Made by a program: the position numbers and the translations under genes. A DNA stretch of 64,000 nucleotides from CAMFLJ01 sp963702555. GTDB lineage: Bacteria; Actinomycetota; Acidimicrobiia; Acidimicrobiales; Acidimicrobilacustridaceae. Of the stretch, positions 47,004 through 56,275 are shown piece by piece (position 1 is the stretch's first letter; each line of letters starts with the position of its first letter). Under the pieces are notes generated by a model that had not been told where the DNA came from, made no database searches, and saw only the letters and a list, made by a program, of their open reading frames with translations. Location of the stretch: contig CAVPCW010000011.1 of the NCBI GenBank assembly GCA_963702555.1, forward strand, positions 558,001 through 622,000, read 5' to 3'.

Positions 47004-48104
47004 TTGCGTTCATCGAAGCGGCGCCTCGTCTGGCTGTTCGCCCTCCTCGCCTCCGTCGGCCTCGTCGCCGGCGCGTGCGGCAGCAGCAGCAGCGACAGCA
47101 CGACCGACACCACCAAGGCCGCCGGCGGCGGCGCCACCGCGGACTTCGACTACGAAGCGCTGACCGGCACGATCAACGGCTCCGGCGCCACCTTCCCGAA
47201 GTCGTTCTACGAAGAGGCCATCGGCGCCTTCCAGGAGGTCGCCCCCGACCTCACCGTGAACTACAACCCGGTCGGCTCCGGCCAGGGCAAGAAGGACCTC
47301 GCCGCCGGCACCTCCGACTGGGCCGGCTCCGACAGCCTGGTGAAGGACGACGAGAAGGCCACCTTCAAGGGTCCCTTCCTCTACTTCCCGACCGTCGCCG
47401 CCCCCATCACGGTGTCGTACAACCTGAGCGGTGTCGAGGAGCTCAAGCTCTCGCCCGAGACCCTCGCCAAGATCTTCACCGGTGTCATCACCACCTGGAA
47501 CGACCCGGCCATCGCCGCCGACAACTCCGGTGTGACCCTTCCCAGCACCGCCATCACCGTGGCCGTGCGCTCCGACGGTTCGGGCACCACCTCGAACTTC
47601 TCGAAGTACCTGAAGGCCGCCGCTCCGGCGGAGTTCACCCTCGAGGCCGGTGACACCGTGGCCTGGCCCAAGGCCACGGCCGGCAAGGGCAACTCCGGTG
47701 TGTCCCAGATCGTCAAGGACACCGCCGGCGCCATCGGCTACGTCGACCTCTCCGACGCCAAGGCCACCGGCCTGTCGTTCGCCTCGATCAAGAACAAGGA
47801 CGGCCAGTTCGTCCAGCCGACGCTGGAGGGCGCCACTGCGGCTCTCGCCAACGCCGAGGTGAAGGCCGACCTGACCTACAGCGCCCTCAACGCCGCCGGC
47901 GCCGAGGCCTACCCGATCACCGCCAGCACCTACGTGCTCGTGTACACCACGATCTCCGACGCCACCAAGGCCCAGGCGATCCGTGGGTGGTTGACCTACC
48001 TCCTCACCGAGGGACAGGCTCTGGCCCCGGACGTGGACTTCGCTCCGCTGCCCGAGGCCATCCAGGCCAAGGCCCTCGCTCAGATCAGCCAGATCCAGGG
48101 CTAG
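47004..48104 (+). CDS. pstS: Phosphate-binding lipoprotein PstS
   Basis: A 366-residue binding protein that captures phosphate outside the membrane and delivers it to PstCAB. I chose TTG 47004 as start because GGGAGAG lies at the right distance and the resulting N-terminus is a proper lipoprotein signal (SSKRRLVWLFALLASVGLVAGAC) with Cys25 in the lipobox. The phosphate loops are present: INGSGATFPKSFYEEAI, NYNPVGSGQGKKDL, TDWAGSD-like SDWAGSDSL and AVRSDGSGTTSNFS. The gene is intact, unlike the other binding proteins here. It follows the PHO box and precedes pstC by 33 bases. Confidence 0.95.
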   Translation: MRSSKRRLVWLFALLASVGLVAGACGSSSSDSTTDTTKAAGGGATADFDYEALTGTINGSGATFPKSFYEEAIGAFQEVAPDLTVNYNPVGSGQGKKDLAAGTSDWAGSDSLVKDDEKATFKGPFLYFPTVAAPITVSYNLSGVEELKLSPETLAKIFTGVITTWNDPAIAADNSGVTLPSTAITVAVRSDGSGTTSNFSKYLKAAAPAEFTLEAGDTVAWPKATAGKGNSGVSQIVKDTAGAIGYVDLSDAKATGLSFASIKNKDGQFVQPTLEGATAALANAEVKADLTYSALNAAGAEAYPITASTYVLVYTTISDATKAQAIRGWLTYLLTEGQALAPDVDFAPLPEAIQAKALAQISQIQG

Positions 48105-48137
48105 TCCCACCACACCATCAGGACGACGACGGCACAC

Positions 48138-49136
48138 ATGGCGCCACCCTCCACCGATGAGCTCGACGCCCCCCGGGTCACCCCGGGGGGCGAGGGCTCA
48201 GCGCTCCTCGGCTCCGGCTCCGGCCGCCGAGGGGACTCCATCTTCAAGGGGGTGGCGCTCGCCGCCGGCCTGACGGTGCTGGCCGTCCTGGCGCTCATCG
48301 CCTGGTCGACCACCAAGGAGGCCTGGCCCGCGTTCAAGGACCAGGGTCTGTCGTTCATCACCTCCGACGTCTGGATCCCCGCGGAGGGGAAGTTCGGGGC
48401 GCTCGCCTTCATCTGGGGCACGCTCCTCTCGTCGGCGATCGCCCTCGTGCTCGCCGTTCCGGTGAGCCTGGGCATCGCCCTCTACACGAACGAGGCCGCC
48501 CCCAAGCGCATGCGCAAGTGGGTCGTCTACGTGATGGACCTGCTGGCCGCCATCCCCTCGGTCGTCTACGGCCTCTGGGGCGTGCTGGTGCTCGCCCCGA
48601 CGATCCAGCCGATCTACAAGGGCATCAGCGATGTGGTGGGCGACGTGCCCGTGCTGGGCTGGTTCTTCAACGGCGACAGCGGTCGCAGCTTCATGACCGC
48701 CGGCATCATCCTCGCCGTGATGATCACGCCGATCATCACCTCGCTGAGCCGTGAGGTCATCGCCACGGTGCCGCCCGCCCAGCGCGAGGCCGCCTATGGC
48801 ATGGGTGCCACCCGCTGGGAGATGATCCGCTCCGCGGTCCTCCCGTGGAGCCGCGGCGGCATCACCGGTGCGGTGATGCTCGGCCTCGGTCGGGCCATGG
48901 GCGAGACCATCGCCGTCGCCCTGGTGATCGGGTCCCAGGCCCAGATCACCACCCACCTGTTCGAGCCCGGCGATTCCATGGCGGGCGTCATCGTCAACCA
49001 GTTCGGTGAGGCCTCGGGCATCAGCCGCTCCGCCCTCATCGGCCTCGGGGTCGTGCTGTTCGTCATCACCATCATCGTGAACGTGTCGGCCCGCTCCATC
49101 GTGGGCCGCTTCGACCGCCGGATGAGGGGGGCCTGA
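48138..49136 (+). CDS. pstC: Phosphate ABC transporter permease PstC (second copy)
   Basis: A 332-residue permease with the standard six helices. The N-terminus is a short Gly/Ser-rich stretch. Family segments LLAAIPSVVYGLWGVLVL and GRAMGETIAVALVIG are present, and the ATPase-contact loop reads PPAQREAAYGMGATRWEMI. Its stop overlaps pstA by one base (TGATG). It is about 20 residues shorter than the copy at 26147 and lacks that copy's proline-rich leader, so it looks like the conventional housekeeping version. Confidence 0.94.
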   Translation: MAPPSTDELDAPRVTPGGEGSALLGSGSGRRGDSIFKGVALAAGLTVLAVLALIAWSTTKEAWPAFKDQGLSFITSDVWIPAEGKFGALAFIWGTLLSSAIALVLAVPVSLGIALYTNEAAPKRMRKWVVYVMDLLAAIPSVVYGLWGVLVLAPTIQPIYKGISDVVGDVPVLGWFFNGDSGRSFMTAGIILAVMITPIITSLSREVIATVPPAQREAAYGMGATRWEMIRSAVLPWSRGGITGAVMLGLGRAMGETIAVALVIGSQAQITTHLFEPGDSMAGVIVNQFGEASGISRSALIGLGVVLFVITIIVNVSARSIVGRFDRRMRGA

Positions 49137-50038
49137 TGAGCGACCTCTCGTTCGAGCGCGAAGCCGACCGCCTCCTCCTCGAGGCCACCACCAGCCGCTC
49201 GCGGCGCGTGAAGAACCAGCTGGCCACCGTCTGGATGACCGGGGCCCTGGTCGTGGCCGTCGTGCCGCTCGCCATCGTGCTCGGCTACGTCATCGTCAAG
49301 GGTGCCGGCGCCCTCAGCCTCGACTGGTTCACCAAGGACCTCCCCGCCGTCACCCGCAAGGCCGGCGGCGGCATGGGGCCGGCCATCGTGGGCACGTTGC
49401 TCATCACCTTCGGCGCCGCGGTCTTGGCTGTGCCGCTCGGCATCCTCGGCGCCATCTACCTCCACGAGTACGGCGGCTCGGGCCGACTCGCCACCCTCAT
49501 CCGGTTCATGGCCGACGTCATGACCGGCGTGCCCTCGATCGTGATGGGCCTGTTCGTCTACACGATCTTCACGCTGCGCTTCGGGCTCATGGGCTTCGGC
49601 GGCTCCCTCGCCCTGGCCTGCCTGATGCTGCCGATCATCATCCGCTCCACCGAGGAGATGTTGAAGCTCGTCCCCGATGAGCTGCGCCAGGCGAGCTATG
49701 CCCTCGGCAACCGCCAGTGGCGCACCATCGTCACCGTGGTGCTGCCCGCCTCGTTCGGCGGCATCACCTCGGGCGTGATGCTCTCGATCGCCCGCGCCGC
49801 CGGCGAGACCGCCCCGCTCGTGTTCACCATCGGTGCGGCGCGCAAGCTCAACACCGACCTCTTCGACGGGCCCATGGCCGCCCTGCCGGTGCAGATCTTC
49901 GGCAACGCCTCCCAGCCGTACCCGGCCGCCGAGACCCGGGCGTGGGGCGCCGCCCTCACCCTGATCGCCATCGTCTTCCTGTTCACGATCCTCGCCCGGG
50001 TGGTCTCGGCGAGGGTCGCCCGCAAGCACAACGCCTGA
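49136..50038 (+). CDS. pstA: Phosphate ABC transporter permease PstA (second copy)
   Basis: A 300-residue permease of normal size, partner of PstC. It shows MTGVPSIVMGLFVYTIF, the EAA loop PDELRQASYALGNRQWRTI, and the GETAPLVFTIGAARK segment that lines the pathway. Start ATG 49136 overlaps the pstC stop by one base. Unlike the 442-residue copy at 27211 it has no extra N-terminal helices or C-terminal tail. Confidence 0.94.
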   Translation: MSDLSFEREADRLLLEATTSRSRRVKNQLATVWMTGALVVAVVPLAIVLGYVIVKGAGALSLDWFTKDLPAVTRKAGGGMGPAIVGTLLITFGAAVLAVPLGILGAIYLHEYGGSGRLATLIRFMADVMTGVPSIVMGLFVYTIFTLRFGLMGFGGSLALACLMLPIIIRSTEEMLKLVPDELRQASYALGNRQWRTIVTVVLPASFGGITSGVMLSIARAAGETAPLVFTIGAARKLNTDLFDGPMAALPVQIFGNASQPYPAAETRAWGAALTLIAIVFLFTILARVVSARVARKHNA

Positions 50039-50096
50039 GACCCCTAGCCTTCGCCCCGTGACCGCCGAAACGTCCCCCGATCCAGAGGACCCCGCG

Positions 50097-50948
50097 ATGT
50101 CGTTCGACACGACCACTCCTGCTCCCCCCGTCGACGCTCCCGCTGTGGAGCCGCAGGCCGCGCCCCCGGCGAAGGTCGTCTTCGACGTGCAGGACCTCAA
50201 CGTCTTCTACGGCGCGTTCAAGGCTGTCCGCGACGTCAACCTCCAGATCCACCAGCACGAGATCACCGCGTTCATCGGCCCGTCGGGCTGCGGCAAGTCC
50301 ACGGTGCTGCGCTGCTTCGACCGGATGAACGACCTCATCGAGTCGGCCCGGGTCGACGGCAAGGTCATGTACCACGGGGTCGACCTCTACGACCCCCGCA
50401 TCGATCCGGTCGAGGTGCGCAAGCGCATCGGCATGGTGTTCCAGAAGCCGAACCCGTTCCCGAAGTCGATCTACGACAACATCGCCTTCGGGCCCCGCCT
50501 CGCCGGGCTCAAGGACGACCTCGACGACCGCGTCGAGAAGGCCCTCCGTCAGGCCGCCCTGTGGGACGAGGTCAAGGACCGCCTCAAGAAGTCGGCCATG
50601 GGCCTCTCCGGCGGCCAGCAGCAGCGCCTCTGCATCGCCCGCGCCATCGCGGTGCAGCCCGAGGTCGTGCTGATGGACGAGCCGTGCTCGGCCCTCGACC
50701 CCATCGCCACCGCCCGCATCGAGGACCTGATGCAGGAGATCAAGTCGGAGTACACGATCCTGATCGTGACCCACAACATGCAGCAGGCGGCCCGCGTCAG
50801 CGACCGCACCGCCTTCTTCACCACCGAGGTCAACCCCGACGGCGACCACCGCACCGGTGTCCTGGTCGAGTACGACGCCACCGACAAGATGTTCTCGGCG
50901 CCGTCCGACGAGCGGACGGAGAACTATGTCACCGGCCGCTTCGGCTGA
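50097..50948 (+). CDS. pstB: Phosphate ABC transporter ATPase PstB
   Basis: A 283-residue ABC ATPase that powers PstCA. Walker A is GPSGCGKS at residues 61-68, the signature is LSGGQQQRLCIARAIA, Walker B VVLMDEPCSALDP and the H-loop THNMQQ. ATG 50097 is preferred because of the AGAGG ribosome site just upstream; a GTG at 50058 would add 13 residues. The end of the gene overlaps phoU by 23 bases. It lacks the PH-like extension of the ATPase at 35527. Confidence 0.95.
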   Translation: MSFDTTTPAPPVDAPAVEPQAAPPAKVVFDVQDLNVFYGAFKAVRDVNLQIHQHEITAFIGPSGCGKSTVLRCFDRMNDLIESARVDGKVMYHGVDLYDPRIDPVEVRKRIGMVFQKPNPFPKSIYDNIAFGPRLAGLKDDLDDRVEKALRQAALWDEVKDRLKKSAMGLSGGQQQRLCIARAIAVQPEVVLMDEPCSALDPIATARIEDLMQEIKSEYTILIVTHNMQQAARVSDRTAFFTTEVNPDGDHRTGVLVEYDATDKMFSAPSDERTENYVTGRFG

Positions 50949-51615
50949 CGGCGGCCCGCTCCGCCAGAACTACACGGCCGAGCTGGAGCAGCTGGCGCTC
51001 CAGGTCGAGATGATGGGCGTTCTGGTCGACCAGAACCTCGAGCGCATGCGCGAGGTCCTGCTCACGGGCTCGGAGCGCGTGGCCCTCGAGGCCATCACCA
51101 CCGACGACCGCATCGACGCCATGAACGTGTCGCTCATGGAGCGGTGCTACGAGCTGCTGCGGCGCGAGGCCCCGGTGGCCTCCGATCTACGCCTCATCGT
51201 CTCGGTGCTGCGGGTCACCCCCGAGCTCGAGCGCATCGGCGACCTCGCCCTCCGGGTGGTCAAGACCTACCCCGACCACGATCTGCTCGTGTCGGTGCCC
51301 CGGGCCTTCGACGTGCTCCAGACCATGGCCGACCACGCCATCGACCGCTACCGCGACGCGCTGCGGGCCTGGTCGGCGCTCGACCTCGACGTGGCCAACC
51401 GCGCCGCCGCCGAGACGCCCGCCGGGCTGGCCACCAGCCAGCTGGTCGAGGCGCTGCTCGCCTACGACGGCCCCGACGGGGTGGTGGTCACCCTCCGTAC
51501 GATGGTGGCGGGCCAGGCCCTCGATCGCATCGCCGACCACGCCGCCGTCCTCGGGGCGCGGGTCCGCTATCTCATCACCGGCGATCCCGATCACCTCGCC
51601 GCCGAGGTGCGCTGA
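50926..51615 (+). CDS. phoU: PhoU family phosphate regulator, first of two
   Basis: A 229-residue helical protein with two PhoU repeats (each a three-helix bundle): ELEQLALQVEMMGVLVDQ with RVALEAITTDDRIDAMN, and the second with ALDRIADHAAVLGARVRYLITGD. PhoU links the Pst transporter to the sensor kinase and keeps the Pho response off when phosphate is plentiful. The acidic metal-binding motif in repeat 1 reads ELERIGDLALRV and in repeat 2 DRIADHA. The start lies inside the pstB coding region, indicating coupled translation. Confidence 0.9.
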   Translation: MSPAASADGGPLRQNYTAELEQLALQVEMMGVLVDQNLERMREVLLTGSERVALEAITTDDRIDAMNVSLMERCYELLRREAPVASDLRLIVSVLRVTPELERIGDLALRVVKTYPDHDLLVSVPRAFDVLQTMADHAIDRYRDALRAWSALDLDVANRAAAETPAGLATSQLVEALLAYDGPDGVVVTLRTMVAGQALDRIADHAAVLGARVRYLITGDPDHLAAEVR

Positions 51616-51651
51616 CGCCCTCGGGCCGCCAGCGCGAACACAGGAGAACCG

Positions 51652-52395
51652 ATGGCCGAGCAGCGCAAGACCTTCCACCAGGAGCTCGACGAGATCCGCG
51701 ACGAGATCGTGCAGCTCGCCGCGCTGGTGAGCGAGTTCATCCCCCGCGGCACCGAGGTGCTGCTGGCCAACGACATGCAGGGCGCCCTGGCCCTGATCGA
51801 GGCCGACGACGAGATCGACGCCCTCACCCTGCGGGTCGAGGAGCAGTGCTACCACGTGCTCGCGCTGCAGCAGCCGATGGCGTCCGACCTCCGCTCGATC
51901 GTCACCGCGGTGTGGCTCACCGGCGAGCTCGAGCGCTCCGGCGACCTCATGGTCAACGTGGCGAAGGCCGCCCGGCGCATCTACGGCGCCACCCTCGACC
52001 CCCGCCTGCGCGGCCTCATCGAGCGCATGAGCGAGGAGGCCGCCCGCCTCATGAAGTTCGCCATCGACGCCTACGTCGAGCGCAACGCCAGCCTGGGCGC
52101 GGCCCTCGACGACATCGACGACACCCTCGACCAGCTCCACCGCGACTACATCGAGGCCATCTTCGAGAGCCACGCCACGCACGACCTGGGCCTCCAGGCC
52201 GCTGTGCAGCTCGCCCTCATCGGCCGGTACTACGAGCGCATCGGCGACCACGCCGTGAACATCGGCCAGCGGGTGCAGTACATGGTCACCGGCTGGCTGC
52301 CCGAGCAGACCGGGGCGGCGCGGCTCCGCGCCCGCAGCGAGCACGACCACGAGCTCGCCATCGAAGCCGAGGCCGAAGCCGGCGGGGCCTCCTAG
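51652..52395 (+). CDS. phoU: PhoU family phosphate regulator, second of two
   Basis: A 247-residue PhoU paralogue with the motifs ELERSGDLMVNVAKAARR and YYERIGDHAVNIGQRVQYMVTG, and a longer, charged C-terminal tail. A GGAGAA ribosome site precedes ATG 51652. It lies 36 bases after the first phoU and 4 bases before the sensor kinase gene. Two PhoU proteins match the presence of two Pst transporters in this window, so they may have specialised; this is inference. Confidence 0.92.
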   Translation: MAEQRKTFHQELDEIRDEIVQLAALVSEFIPRGTEVLLANDMQGALALIEADDEIDALTLRVEEQCYHVLALQQPMASDLRSIVTAVWLTGELERSGDLMVNVAKAARRIYGATLDPRLRGLIERMSEEAARLMKFAIDAYVERNASLGAALDDIDDTLDQLHRDYIEAIFESHATHDLGLQAAVQLALIGRYYERIGDHAVNIGQRVQYMVTGWLPEQTGAARLRARSEHDHELAIEAEAEAGGAS

Positions 52396-52399
52396 GGCC

Positions 52400-53704
52400 A
52401 TGTCCCTCCACCCGCTGCTGGCCGTGGCCACGGGGCCGGCCCTCGCGGCCGTCGTGGTGGTGGCCGTGGCCGCGTCCGTGGTGACGGGCATCGTGGTGCG
52501 GGGCGTGGTGGATCGCCGTCATCGGGCCCGGCTGGAGGAGGCACTCGCCCGCCTCGGCCTCGCCCAGGCCGCGTCCGACGGTGCGGACACCGACACCGAG
52601 TCGTTGGTGGCGGTGCTGGAGCGCACCGCCCGTGAGCTGAAGGCCGATGGCGTGGCATCGACCGAGGCGCGGTCTCGGCTGCAGGAGGCGCTCGACACGT
52701 TGCCCCAGGCGGTGCTCATCGTCGACGACACGGGCGAGGTCCTCGACCGCAACGTCGCCGCCGAGGCCTTCGTCGCCGCCCGTCACGCCGACGCCCTCGT
52801 CGAGGCGGCGGTGGGGGAGCTGGTCGACTCCGCGCTGCGGGGTGAGCCGGCCAGCCGCACGATCGACCTGTTCGGCCCACCCCGCCGGGTCGTGGTCGTC
52901 ACCACCGCTCCGCTCGAGTCGAGCGGCGGCCGCACCGCGGTCGCCGTCGTCGACGACATCACCGAGCGCCGCCACCTCGAGGCCGTGCGCACCGACTTCG
53001 TGGCCAACATCAGCCACGAGCTCAAGACGCCGGTCGGCGCCATCGGCCTGCTGGCCGAGACCCTCCAGGCCGAGGACGACCCCGAGGTCACCGAGCGCCT
53101 CGCCACCCGCATCCAGAACGAGGCCCTCCGCGTCGGGCGCACGATCGAGGACCTCCTCGAGCTGTCCCGCATCGAGCTCGGCCAGGTGTCGTCGCCCGAG
53201 GCCGTCGCGGTCGACGACATCGTGCAGGAGGCCGTCGAGCGCATGCGCCCCGCCGCCGAGCAGGCCGGCATCTCCGTGGTCGCCGAGGCCGTGCCCGACG
53301 AGCTCGTCATCGCCGGCGACCGCCGCCAGCTCACCTCCGCGCTGTCGAACCTGCTCGACAACGCGGTGAAGTACTCCGATCCGGGCGGCTCGGTCGAGGT
53401 CGAGGCCGGCGCCGAGGGCGACCAGGTCGTGATCTCCGTCGCCGACCACGGCATCGGCATCCCCGCCCGCGACATCGAGCGGGTCTTCGAGCGCTTCTAC
53501 CGGGTCGACCAGGCCCGCAGCCGCCAGACCGGCGGCACCGGCCTGGGCCTCGCCATCGTCCGCCACGTCGTGGTCAACCACCACGGGTCGGTCGAGATCG
53601 AGTCCCGCCTCGGTGAGGGATCCCGCTTCGCCCTCCGCCTCCCGGCCGCCGCCCCCGTCAACGTGCCCGTTCCCTCCGAACCTCCGACCCCGCAGACCAT
53701 CTGA
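52400..53704 (+). CDS. senX3: SenX3/PhoR-type sensor histidine kinase
   Basis: A 434-residue kinase with a single N-terminal membrane helix (about residues 14-35), a coiled linker, a PAS-like domain (about 95-185; VLIVDDTGEVLDRNVAAEAF) and a kinase core. His206 in ISHELKTP is the phosphorylation site, with N box NLLDNAVKYS, and glycine boxes VADHGIGIP and GGTGLGLAI. It has no large extracellular sensor domain, which agrees with sensing phosphate through PstB-PhoU rather than directly. It follows the phoU gene by 4 bases and precedes the regulator by 13. Confidence 0.93.
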   Translation: MSLHPLLAVATGPALAAVVVVAVAASVVTGIVVRGVVDRRHRARLEEALARLGLAQAASDGADTDTESLVAVLERTARELKADGVASTEARSRLQEALDTLPQAVLIVDDTGEVLDRNVAAEAFVAARHADALVEAAVGELVDSALRGEPASRTIDLFGPPRRVVVVTTAPLESSGGRTAVAVVDDITERRHLEAVRTDFVANISHELKTPVGAIGLLAETLQAEDDPEVTERLATRIQNEALRVGRTIEDLLELSRIELGQVSSPEAVAVDDIVQEAVERMRPAAEQAGISVVAEAVPDELVIAGDRRQLTSALSNLLDNAVKYSDPGGSVEVEAGAEGDQVVISVADHGIGIPARDIERVFERFYRVDQARSRQTGGTGLGLAIVRHVVVNHHGSVEIESRLGEGSRFALRLPAAAPVNVPVPSEPPTPQTI

Positions 53705-53717
53705 GAGGCGTCCAGCC

Positions 53718-54434
53718 ATGACCACCACCACCTCGGTCCTCGTCGTCGAGGACGAGGACTCGTTCATCGATGCGCTCACCGTCGGGCTCACCCGCGAGGG
53801 CTTCCGGGTGTCGGTCGCCCGCGACGGCGCCGAGGCGCTCGACATGTTCGACGACGTCGCCCCTGACCTGGTGCTGCTCGACGTGATGCTGCCGAAGGTC
53901 TCGGGCATCGACGTGTGCCGGGAGCTCCGCAGCCGCTCGAGCGTGCCGATCATCATGGTCACCGCCAAGGGGGCCGAGATCGACACGGTCGTCGGCCTCG
54001 AGGTCGGCGCCGACGACTACGTCACCAAGCCCTACCGGCTGCGCGAGCTGGTGGCCCGCATGCGGGCGGTGCTGCGGCGCCGCTCGGCCGACGAGGGCGC
54101 CCCGGTGCTGACCCTGGTCGACGACGACGTGGTCGAGGTCGGCGACGTCAGCCTCGACCACCAGCGCCACGAGGTCACGATCCGCGACACCGACGTGCGC
54201 CTCCCGCTCAAGGAGTTCGAGCTGCTGGCGCTGTTGCTCGAGAACGCCGGCCGGGTGCTCACCCGCGACGTGCTCATCGACCGGGTGTGGGGCGCCGACT
54301 ACGTGGGTGACACCAAGACCCTCGACGTCCACATCAAGCGCCTTCGTTCGAAGGTGGAGGACGACCCCGCCGCCCCGACACGGATCGTCACCATCCGGGG
54401 CCTCGGCTACAAGTACGAGGTGCCACGGGCCTGA
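53718..54434 (+). CDS. regX3: RegX3/PhoB-type response regulator
   Basis: A 238-residue OmpR-family activator. The receiver has Glu11-Asp12, phospho-acceptor Asp55 (LVLLDVMLP) and Lys103 (VTKPY), and the winged helix (about 140-235) ends RGLGYKYEVP. The full set of phosphorylation residues is present, unlike the regulator at 23140. It is the most likely protein to bind the PHO boxes at 46879 and 21756. It is the last gene of the pst locus. Confidence 0.94.
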   Translation: MTTTTSVLVVEDEDSFIDALTVGLTREGFRVSVARDGAEALDMFDDVAPDLVLLDVMLPKVSGIDVCRELRSRSSVPIIMVTAKGAEIDTVVGLEVGADDYVTKPYRLRELVARMRAVLRRRSADEGAPVLTLVDDDVVEVGDVSLDHQRHEVTIRDTDVRLPLKEFELLALLLENAGRVLTRDVLIDRVWGADYVGDTKTLDVHIKRLRSKVEDDPAAPTRIVTIRGLGYKYEVPRA

Positions 54435-54464
54435 CCCGCCGATCGGGCCGTCACAGCGCCCTCG

Positions 54465-54470
54465 TAGCAT
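54465..54470 (+). promoter_or_regulatory. -10 box of a leaderless promoter for the MFS-like gene
   Basis: TAGCAT lies 7 bases before GTG 54478. It overlaps an upstream ATG at 54469, so GTG is the more likely start. Confidence 0.45.
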
Positions 54471-54477
54471 GGGCCGG

Positions 54478-56271
54478 GTGAGCCCCCCGCCCGCCTCCTC
54501 GCCGTCCGCTGCCGCGGGCCGCGACCCGAGGCGCCCCTGGGCCCCGTCGCCCTTCATGCGCCTGGCCCGCTCCCACGCGGCCTCGGTGTCGGGCGACGCA
54601 CTGTTCGCCATCGGCCTGGCCGGGTCGGTGTTCTTCTCGCTCGACTTCAACTCCGCCCGCTGGCGGGTCGCGCTCTACCTGGTGCTCACCATCGCCCCGT
54701 TCGCGGTGGCGGCGCCGCTCATCGGCCCGGCCATCGACCGCATCAAGGGTGGCCGGCGCTGGATCATCGTCGGGTCGCTCGCCGCCCGCTCGCTGCTCTG
54801 CATCCTCGTGGTGCGCCACATGGAGAGCCTGCTCTTCTACCCCGAGGCCTTCGGCATGCTCGTGGTGCAGAAGGTCTATTCGATCTCGAAGAGCGCGGTC
54901 GTGCCCGGCACGGTGCGCAGCGACGAGGAGCTGGTCGAGGCCAACTCCAAGCTCACCGTGCTCTCGGCGCTGGCGGTCGTGGCGGCCGCGGTGCCCGGCG
55001 GCATCCTGCTCAAGCTCGGCGGGGGCGGCTGGAGCGTGGCCCTCGGCGCCGTCGTGTTCGGCATCGGCACCGTGTTCGCCCTGCAGATGCCGCCCACCAC
55101 CGTCGCCGCCGAGCCCCCGGGCGAGGTCGAGAAGCAGGAGCTGCGCAGCGCCGGCATCGTGGCGGCGTCGTCGGCCATGGGCTCGATGCGCGGCATCGTC
55201 GGCTTCTTGTCGTTCATGCTGGCGTTCTCCATCAAGGAGAACGGCGCCCTGTGGGAGCTCGGCCTGGTGGCCGCCTCGGCCCAGATCGGCTTCTTCTGCG
55301 GCGCGCTCGCCGCTCCCCGGGTGCGCAAGCTGGCCACCGAGGAGCACATCATCGTCGGGGCGCTCGTCATCACCGGCGTGGTGGGCGTGATCACCGCCGT
55401 GGTCGGTGGCCTGGTCGGCGCCGCCATGCTCTCCATGACCGTCGGGGCCACCGGCAGCGCGGCGAAGCAGGCCTTCGACTCGATCGTGCAGCGCGACGCC
55501 CCCGACGCCAACCGGGGCCGGTCGTTCGCCAAGTTCGAGACCCGCTTCCAGCTGGTCTGGGTGATCGGGGCGCTCATCCCGATCGTGATCCCGATCCCCG
55601 CCGACATCGGCTTCGCCATCATCGCCGCGGTGGCCGTGGCCGCCGTGGTCACCTACTGGATCGGGCTGCGCCGCATCCGGGCCGGGAAGATCCCGGTGAA
55701 GCGCCAGATCTGGCCCCGCCGGGGGCCCGCCCCGGCCGAGGAGACCGGGCTGGGCGTCGCCCTCGACGCCGTCGGCGATGACACCACGGTGGTCAGTGCA
55801 CCGGCACCGGCGTGGTCAACGCCTCCGCCTCCGCCTCCGCCTCCGCCTCCCACGGCTGCGGCCACCGGTCCGGGCCCCGACGCCGCCGATCCCACGGTCG
55901 TGGCCGCCGACGCCACCGTGGTGGCCCCGACCCCGGCTCCGCCGCCCGTGTCGGATCCGGCCCCGTCGGCCACTCCCGATCCGGCGCGCCGCTGGATGCG
56001 CAGCGCCCCCGTCGATCCGCCGCCGCCCGCCATGCCGGGCTCGCTCCCGCTGCCGTTCCCCGAGGTCACCTCGGTCGAGGAGCCACCGTCCGAGACGCCC
56101 CCGGAGCCCGCGCCCGAACCGGCGCCGGCATCCGCGCCGGTCGCCGACGACGCGCCGACCCACCGCCGGTCGGGCCTGTTGTTCGGTCCCGACGCGTGGG
56201 ACGACGCCACGACCCCACCCTCACCCACATCGCCCTCGCCGACGGAGGGCGACGGGCCGAGCGGGACCTGA
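54478..56271 (+). CDS. MFS-like membrane protein with long proline-rich tail
   Basis: A 597-residue protein. Residues 30-400 carry about ten to twelve membrane helices of MFS-transporter type (FMRLARSHAASVSGDALFAIGLAGS, PLIGPAIDRIKGGRRW as the loop between helices 2 and 3, VGALVITGVVGVITAVVGG). A conserved VPGTVRSDEELVEANSKL loop follows helix 4, as in actinobacterial transporters of unknown substrate. The last 180 residues are a low-complexity Pro/Ala/Thr tail. The GTG start is fixed by the -10 box. It stands between regX3 and the DUF2342 gene. The substrate is unknown. Confidence 0.75.
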   Translation: MSPPPASSPSAAAGRDPRRPWAPSPFMRLARSHAASVSGDALFAIGLAGSVFFSLDFNSARWRVALYLVLTIAPFAVAAPLIGPAIDRIKGGRRWIIVGSLAARSLLCILVVRHMESLLFYPEAFGMLVVQKVYSISKSAVVPGTVRSDEELVEANSKLTVLSALAVVAAAVPGGILLKLGGGGWSVALGAVVFGIGTVFALQMPPTTVAAEPPGEVEKQELRSAGIVAASSAMGSMRGIVGFLSFMLAFSIKENGALWELGLVAASAQIGFFCGALAAPRVRKLATEEHIIVGALVITGVVGVITAVVGGLVGAAMLSMTVGATGSAAKQAFDSIVQRDAPDANRGRSFAKFETRFQLVWVIGALIPIVIPIPADIGFAIIAAVAVAAVVTYWIGLRRIRAGKIPVKRQIWPRRGPAPAEETGLGVALDAVGDDTTVVSAPAPAWSTPPPPPPPPPPTAAATGPGPDAADPTVVAADATVVAPTPAPPPVSDPAPSATPDPARRWMRSAPVDPPPPAMPGSLPLPFPEVTSVEEPPSETPPEPAPEPAPASAPVADDAPTHRRSGLLFGPDAWDDATTPPSPTSPSPTEGDGPSGT

Positions 56272-56275
56272 GGGG

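Noticed and set aside
44599..47163. An 854-codon plus-strand frame spanning the M48 gene and galE
   Set aside because: It overlaps two confident genes in other frames and has shadow-like composition.
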